A stretch of DNA of 64,000 nt from Flammulina velutipes. Taxonomy: Eukaryota > Basidiomycota > Agaricomycetes > Agaricales > Physalacriaceae. Location of the stretch: the NCBI GenBank assembly GCA_011800155.1, contig CM022374.1, forward strand, positions 62,001 through 126,000, read 5' to 3'. Under the pieces are notes generated by a model. The model did not search any database, was not told where the DNA came from, and saw only the letters and a list, made by a program, of their open reading frames with translations. Below are positions 62,901 to 64,000 of the stretch, piece after piece (the stretch's first letter is position 1; each line of letters opens with the position of its first letter). The translations under genes and the position numbers were made by a program.

Positions 62901-63918
62901 GTATTCGTTTTCTGGACGAATACTATAGTCTTCTTCATCAGCGCGGTGCGCCGAATCTAGTTCCGTTTCTTCTAGCATCGCTATCCCTCCCTCCTGTTCC
63001 GGAGGGTTCTCTGTTTGTTGCCCCTCTCTATCGTTCTCGTTTCGTATCCTCGCTCTTTCGTTCGCCACGCGTTCTAATTCGTCCATGGCCTGACGATCTC
63101 TTGCCATGTGGATTGATTCGAACGGACTGGGATTCGCTGTTGATTCCCGGTCTCCTCGATTCCTCCAGTTCCCTTCTGATATCGACCGAGCCTTTCCTAC
63201 GGGAATGAATCCCTGTATCTGCCCAACTGCGTCCATAACTCGTCCGGGTTCCTCCTCCATTAGGGCATTCAGATCAGATTCTGTTCCGTCGCGATGGGAA
63301 TCTTCCCTAACTGTCTCCGTTGTTGCCTTTCGGCCCCTTGTTGGTTCCTTCCATTCTATAGGCCGCCCGTCGCTGCCCAATGGTACTGGTCCTACGGACC
63401 GCGTATGGTGTCCTTCGGGGAACATCGTGTTCCGAAATTCACCGAGTTTAAAACTCGGAGTTTGGGGTTTTTTGTTGAGAAAGCGATGCAACTTTGCGTA
63501 GTTGCGGTATAGCTGAGAAAGCTAAAAAAGTGTAATAGACTTAGACTCGCACGAGTAGCTAGACGCAGTGTATACTGGTAGCTACGCAAATACAAGAATG
63601 TCTGCCTTTCTGTGACAGGCGTGACAGTACGTATGTGTGAGTGATGCCAAATAATAATATACAAGTAGGACGCGTCGCGTCCTTACAGGGACCGGGTTCT
63701 ACTTAGTGACTTACCGCACACGCGATAGCGATGGCCTGCATCACAGCTATAGCCATGGCCGCATCGCCCAACTCCGACCCATCAGGCATCTCGCCCAAGA
63801 CGGATAGCTGGAATCCGAGTTTCATGATGGAGACGCAGATGTAAACGAGGTTAACGAAAAGTGCGAAGATAACTAGTCCGAGACCGTCCGGAAACTCGTC
63901 GGGAGAGGGAGAGCTCAT
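50949..63918 (-). CDS. Four-helix membrane protein, first intron invaded by a retrotransposon
   Basis: Complement of exons 63715-63918, 51326-51457 and 50949-51266; phases agree and give 217 residues. ATG 63918 is the first ATG of the frame. Hydrophobic segments lie at ~12-38, ~50-74, ~84-108 and ~155-180 (GLIMVSILAAVGICSTLIYIW), then a polar tail. The first intron, GTAAGT at 63714 to CAG at 51458, would be 55 nt without the 12.2-kb insert and one target copy, normal for this genome. It splits codons 68 and 69 inside the second membrane segment. The family is not recognised. The coding sequence is intact, but splicing across the insert is uncertain. Confidence 0.75.
51486..51490. repeat. Target site duplication, left copy
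   Basis: GGGAC directly abuts the LTR; it is repeated at the other end of the element. Confidence 0.9.
51491..51647 (-). repeat. 3' LTR of the retrotransposon
   Basis: 157 bp, TG..CA. In element orientation it begins TGTAAGGACGCGACGCGTCC, containing the hairpin GGACGCG-A-CGCGTCC. Confidence 0.95.
51648..51660 (-). other. Polypurine tract
   Basis: AAAGGGGGAGGG on the minus strand, directly 5' of the 3' LTR, as expected for the primer of plus-strand DNA synthesis. Confidence 0.85.
51705..54884 (-). CDS. Third retrotransposon ORF, unknown function (1059 residues)
   Basis: ATG 54884 is the first ATG; the frame is open a little further upstream. It follows pol after a 180-bp gap and is closed from pol by TAG, TGA and TAA, so it is not a readthrough product. 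Residues 1-40 are Arg/Gly-rich (RRGARAGAPVRGRGGY), a likely nucleic-acid binder. A charged coiled coil lies at ~255-300 and Pro-rich direct repeats (PSRPRQKPESPKPG, PSRPWQRPESPKAG) at ~345-385. A folded C-terminal half at ~580-960 is rich in W and Y. The end is acidic. No signal peptide or membrane span is visible, so it is not envelope-like. Its length and lack of stops argue for selection. Confidence 0.8.
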   Translation of the reverse strand: MHPRRDDSKNIEGAQRPNYNRRGARAGAPVRGRGGYASSHQYTNFRGGHDTTNDMPYPAPSNTIQRWHQNAPWAVGLNRQPSAYPPLAFGSVPPQNYATNVPPSFGFVPGGLTSNPTAYQRQYQPVVPAEDVEMDYAAQEMEHRPARDLPRRDEGDHRRDEPPQTKGKWKGKGKQRDYTPEPGESETRSANWKEEWRAPPVRQETWRSNEAGPSTSSSSSSRGGRQSRPTRGFQIIIRDDDMNDPDYEAKLLEEYRAMKQARQEEEEHRRRVMELEATIREASRELKELKSKKHGRSPSEEQDQKRARTDERSMDERSSASRTTASSRPWTRASSPVAGPSRPRQKPESPKPGPSRPWQRPESPKAGPSRPRYEKQLESKESRSERPFSIDYSRRPTADDIVLLEKTLAPPREMVPRSQNEVIQEVFDFPETKYPRPDRREMIARTAPEGRAPSMEEIRRRNAAGSEAEARLTMDEALEQSDYGEEEFDWRYEEIADTDSPEERASKKKHNNKVDSMVREQYDKEKSLYYKQQGRSPLPQVKIDGQTVHNNELGGIIIPRTFYHRPSNTVLVGRRAEDAIEAEETGEKYTPPKRKNFPFAYGIPMTPREVREGVRIVLYQERHPHILEIRYLLCWFYRVATFLIPELRDWAMWDTLALFAEHSELSGINIDELDPPPYLQMPRIAGMDPREPIAQPEHTAVLEEHLSYAIMYQAPGTVNHPRGLVFAYNNYVYVPSVLAWMILRLTGPNGSANTNAMREYTRHLVTITITPGRFTDLINQWNEREPQNPLTLPTWSPALYHFRVRRGHNNIDEIAVIRHLLHCGITQRIVDTMYAWGMQQAYCNAHSATNAFHAEHLRQIEPERRRRLSERGVPQPMTEYDGWWSIPRSGELRLRHVVDDELWGEEHQRRTLPDGGNRFTRGRWFRIGASPFRTEIFTPAAGAVHGAVEDVEMGVDQGGIATHIEEVVEEGRREVPQSTEMVQAPMEVDTSTVVEEGELARTTETATTAHNATSEGPNRPDDGMEETEKPDDPNRSEAKTPAEVAPANVPLPPSDDEEF
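55065..59396 (-). CDS. pol: Pol: reverse transcriptase, RNase H, integrase, chromodomain
   Basis: The frame is open from the codon after the gag stop to TAG at 55065 (1443 codons). No ATG opens it, consistent with expression as Gag-Pol. Residues ~1-350 are a charged linker. RT follows, with YLDDIFIFS at ~533; RNase H lies at ~680-800 (CDASQTGIGAM, TDHRALE). The integrase has a zinc-binding HAILGH...CKTCHKC and catalytic D1055, D1115, E1151, i.e. the expected D,D35E spacing. A chromodomain-like end at ~1350-1400 (DEIIGHRRD, FEVRWSLGDTTWEP) probably directs insertion toward particular chromatin. All key residues seen are present. Confidence 0.93.
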   Translation of the reverse strand, partial: LAERPEPQRTTKGEIVDDEKIKLNQRTEKQREAVRPPRKPPDRRKARFKTTMEEVPDEEGLEETRSASARSIPVDAPGILMTKEEVEEWMKGVQEESQPKKKKRNRAPKTEPKKRYKDLMEDPKYSDDEDMKPRVDEGEKLPRPYSKYKVDFSFASSSKVTLEDLREDEVRDGDQTRQNHQPPTIEGEGTRRRFWDRPVPPPHLEWLYDPRMPREWNEVMAAMREYNVPSSVYDTANEDDTTESIDSAASKKTYNYMTKEWEIVDEIGPIPWTRTKAKHTTYKIPQYRTGVQGPTAEEGIARTIRANIKRQMHEDRVLREPEVGIKAMRNGVHEKFREEDIPNLKEAWEEKYAHMMRGVPLEMPPWREINHEIHLIDEQKQYRYHRSTCPNSLKPELIEKIDRYIKAGWWTERRSSAAAPMLCIPKKDGKLRTVVDCRQRNDNTVKDVTPMPDQETIREDVARARYRSKIDLSDAYEQVPVIKEHIDRTAFATLYGSYVSNVMQQGDCNAPATFQRLMTAIFRPYIGKFVHVYLDDIFIFSDTIEEHEEHIGIVLNILEKNRLYLKRPKCELYSKAIDCLGHMIDDMGIHADMDKLAKVREWRTPRNYNDVQKFVGLVQYLANFLPDLTQYTGPLMAITQNGNAFDWRPIHQRCLEMIKHICCKTPILQPVDPRKDEPIWIVCDASQTGIGAMYGQGETWQTCRPAGFMSKKFTNAQQNYRVYEQETIAILEALHRWEDKLIGYPIRIITDHRALEFLQTQTNLTPRQMRWLDYMSKFDSSITYVKGEHNKVADCLSRYYENDTWEDVHPIAEYVDMDIRLDQEGDDLPRDRREEILHGDLQMRAMVVEEVRRSKRLQERKELRDIEAEEMARAREATASQVSSKAATRQEAEENIDTYVHEALGKGTDETPPLKMEEQGFLKALKDAYNNDKLFKLIIEKPREYPQFKYEDGYIWGKNLADEEVMCVPQGQFEGQTFQGRIIDQGHAILGHYGAQRTAEYVRRMYWWPTIGKDIRTFCKTCHKCQQAKGSNKHPQGKLHALPIPTKPWDSIGMDFVGPFPETKGFNYLWVIVCRMTSMVHLIPVHTKMKASELSWIYRREIVRLHGLPSSIVSDRDPKFTSKWWRELHRIMGARLLMSTSYHPQTDGLTERMNRSIGQILRSTVRPDQKDWLDKIDMVEFAINASISATTGYAPFELNGGYMPSMLQEFKGIKGAPKAVKEFAKSALENLAEAHDNIIQSRVFQTFYANERRQEEPLIKRGDLVYLSTKNLNLPKGRTRKLCPKFVGPYKVAECYPETSNYKLELPSALETRRIHPTFHVSLLRPYHHDKDGLFPNRMTPDPYDFGAPDDAEWFVDEIIGHRRDAEGDLEFEVRWSLGDTTWEPLKPHINKLEALDRYMELHGVKTPNKLPRKPEDMADTQPGETRPTKNTKKKRRGKKGAH
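59390..59402 (-). promoter_or_regulatory. Gag/pol boundary: UGA CUA G readthrough context
   Basis: On the coding strand the boundary reads GAA TGA CTA GCT, with gag and pol in the same frame. UGA followed by CUAG is an established leaky stop context in eukaryotes. Partial suppression would make the Gag-Pol fusion at low level. Confidence 0.8.
59397..63425 (-). CDS. gag: Gag with C-terminal aspartic protease
   Basis: First ATG of the frame at 63425, 1342 residues to TGA. About 700 N-terminal residues are charged and low in order, unusual for Gag. A retrotransposon-gag core follows at ~730-885 (LWLQEMCLIMKRAK, WTFKQAIVGLYDRFV). A CX2CX4HX4C zinc knuckle (CFGCGSQEHWIDKC) starts at ~995, then an acidic stretch. 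A retropepsin-type domain is near the end with catalytic DSG at ~1224 (LWDSGSTSTAMS). Gag forms the particle and binds the RNA; here the protease is encoded upstream of the stop. Confidence 0.9.
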   Translation of the reverse strand: MFPEGHHTRSVGPVPLGSDGRPIEWKEPTRGRKATTETVREDSHRDGTESDLNALMEEEPGRVMDAVGQIQGFIPVGKARSISEGNWRNRGDRESTANPSPFESIHMARDRQAMDELERVANERARIRNENDREGQQTENPPEQEGGIAMLEETELDSAHRADEEDYSIRPENEYFEQEQDEGMSIDIPELNEVNDKLDRDLDSVSEVERRGLKSLAADLTSDIMAFFEMPVLKQTEEWKTVYHCLRYASLAGVTLGRIAERKRMESESSALMSRKNSSLSIAEQMKRAKMARAEKMYATISAQNSRPNSRMSMMTSRPTSAMSMAHEIGIQRPLVHASRKSLADELEEVSRVEIQTQEEPVSPASKTLPASPEENIPTEEALPPPEGAIRQTTESTPKATAMTQTETEPWMANVYEELTPSKSPGSMGTPVPRVVMPPSVKTATIGDMKDPEESRKITGVVEPPKKTGGSEAARSPPEYTNETVVMPAQTSTTQQRKLSWEDKVILQRYHNADKNSSAKDQGIWFDHNGFAREKSTIPNPATLGMERKFDFGELGDAFPSISDKIRMASNTSNKTERKPWGSSPQPNQRSNPDMESGNSRDKGWNQSGGSGKGNKGVKPEDIGWGQGSGLPWDNSHGRQPDGGDDDPGDDDDDDNGDSGRKGHRRRLDKRTSSRPPNREQESPEKAYRMLMIQRLMRIIDTHLSREPDMNTALSKLKTVDAKDLPIYSGEKRFETFKLWLQEMCLIMKRAKMSGTERDAERVDGIHAFVKDQAKAWYFTYVVGADRVQTEWTFKQAIVGLYDRFVHETTLQENTKDYSAAKYRKETGVPGWYDEIVSRARALAYPPTDHDLCVRFMGGLPKDIRDKILEKGYNPEMYDIDEIFEVARSQEIIIRQMQAYDEGTKAPSEYEKPRPRDEKGRFISSDKAKQPGKFTGLNTRIAKQSDRRERKGPWTKERKDDEQLQDKAKADKNTNKQAKGKPEIDKKEAKVKGICFGCGSQEHWIDKCPYAKQFRMNVMRTLSIRDESEENTGSTVRMNSMHVEERSSTKGNEAKSAHEDSGSESNDSRYQEAMEDIENRADELISLEIDSGDSQSDDSDDNADDEESTSEDEGTSRLNMMRIMNECEMATAESDGESECEMDHEQWTTFTDSDDTDGTDEVETSRLNTISAATRTEANPEERKEPPKMAIKGERTRPAECADSSQLITTWVEIHGLKGFALWDSGSTSTAMSPSFAALSNTLCFRLKNPVKLQLGTVGSRASINFGAKATIDIPGCGREYFDVVNLDHYDMVIGAPFMRKYKAILDFGERCIRINGKTIPGVVGKGEESNMARRFRLNTKE
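63531..63687 (-). repeat. 5' LTR of the retrotransposon
   Basis: 157 bp, identical to the 3' LTR. The DNA just inside it (CTTTTTTAGCTTTCTCAGC on the minus strand) should hold the primer binding site, but I cannot assign a tRNA. Confidence 0.95.
63688..63692. repeat. Target site duplication, right copy
   Basis: GGGAC directly after the LTR terminal CA. Confidence 0.9.
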
Positions 63919-64000
63919 TGTTTGTTGATCGTGGTATGAAGACAAGAGTGTGTGCTCCTAGAAGTTAGGAGTACGCGTGGATCAAAAGCGTGGTACCCAG
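63919..64000. other. 5' leader/promoter side of the membrane-protein gene
   Basis: Upstream DNA of the minus-strand gene. Contains a small hairpin CTCCTA-GAAGT-TAGGAG at 63955-63971. Confidence 0.4.

Larger units (their letters stand above)
51491..63687 (-). mobile_element. Complete Ty3/gypsy chromovirus-type LTR retrotransposon (12,197 bp)
   Basis: Two 157-bp LTRs, identical at every base compared, start TG and end CA. They are flanked by GGGAC on both sides (51486-51490 and 63688-63692). Element order on the minus strand: 5' LTR, gag-protease, UGA, RT-RNase H-integrase-chromodomain, third ORF, polypurine tract, 3' LTR. The RT-before-integrase order and the chromodomain place it among Ty3/gypsy chromoviruses. 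It is unusually long because of the ~700-residue extension of Gag and the third ORF. No coding disruption is seen, so it is young and may be active. Confidence 0.95.

Noticed and set aside
51697..63512. Plus-strand frames of up to 294 codons across the retrotransposon
   Set aside because: They are antisense shadows of gag, pol and the third ORF, and no domain is recognised in them.

Overview
The window looks like nuclear DNA of an agaricomycete (mushroom-forming) basidiomycete. The genes are split by many 45-60 nt introns with GT..AG ends. The protein families fit: a DUF6535 membrane protein, a multi-exon BTB/POZ protein, an F-box remnant, a GET4 homologue and a chromodomain-bearing Ty3/gypsy retrotransposon. 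Exon structures given here were built by hand from splice signals and reading-frame phase.

Layout: (1) 1-12.1 kb is ordinary genic sequence: the 3' part of an unrecognised gene, a frame-broken F-box gene, a minisatellite, a BTB gene on the minus strand and a 1153-residue DUF6535 gene. (2) 12.1-18.8 kb has no convincing gene. It holds the left arm of a diverged ~2.5 kb inverted repeat (13.2-15.7 kb), simple repeats, and tandem decayed blocks resembling the nearby BTB gene. (3) 18.8-46.5 kb is a tandem array. An intact GET4 gene is followed by three ~8.5-8.84 kb units, each ending in a 5'-truncated but open GET4 copy. Units 2 and 3 are nearly identical. Unit 1 differs from them in its left part and matches them in its right 3.5 kb. 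The third GET4 copy is a hybrid whose crossover can be placed within 29 bp. Each unit also carries a possible cloverleaf RNA, an intron-rich gene-like segment and a 24-bp perfect palindrome centred on CACGTG. (4) 46.9-49.3 kb is the right arm of the inverted repeat, so the GET4 array lies between the two arms. (5) 50.9-63.9 kb is a host gene for a four-helix membrane protein. Its first intron has been invaded by a 12,197-bp Ty3/gypsy element with identical 157-bp LTRs and a 5-bp target duplication.

The retrotransposon is complete: gag-protease, pol (RT, RNase H, integrase, chromodomain) and a third large ORF of unknown function. Gag and pol share one frame and are separated by a single UGA followed by CUAG, a known readthrough context. 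The best leads are this readthrough arrangement, the third ORF, the intron insertion, the GET4 array with its mapped crossover, and the cloverleaf whose differences between units are mostly G.U-preserving.
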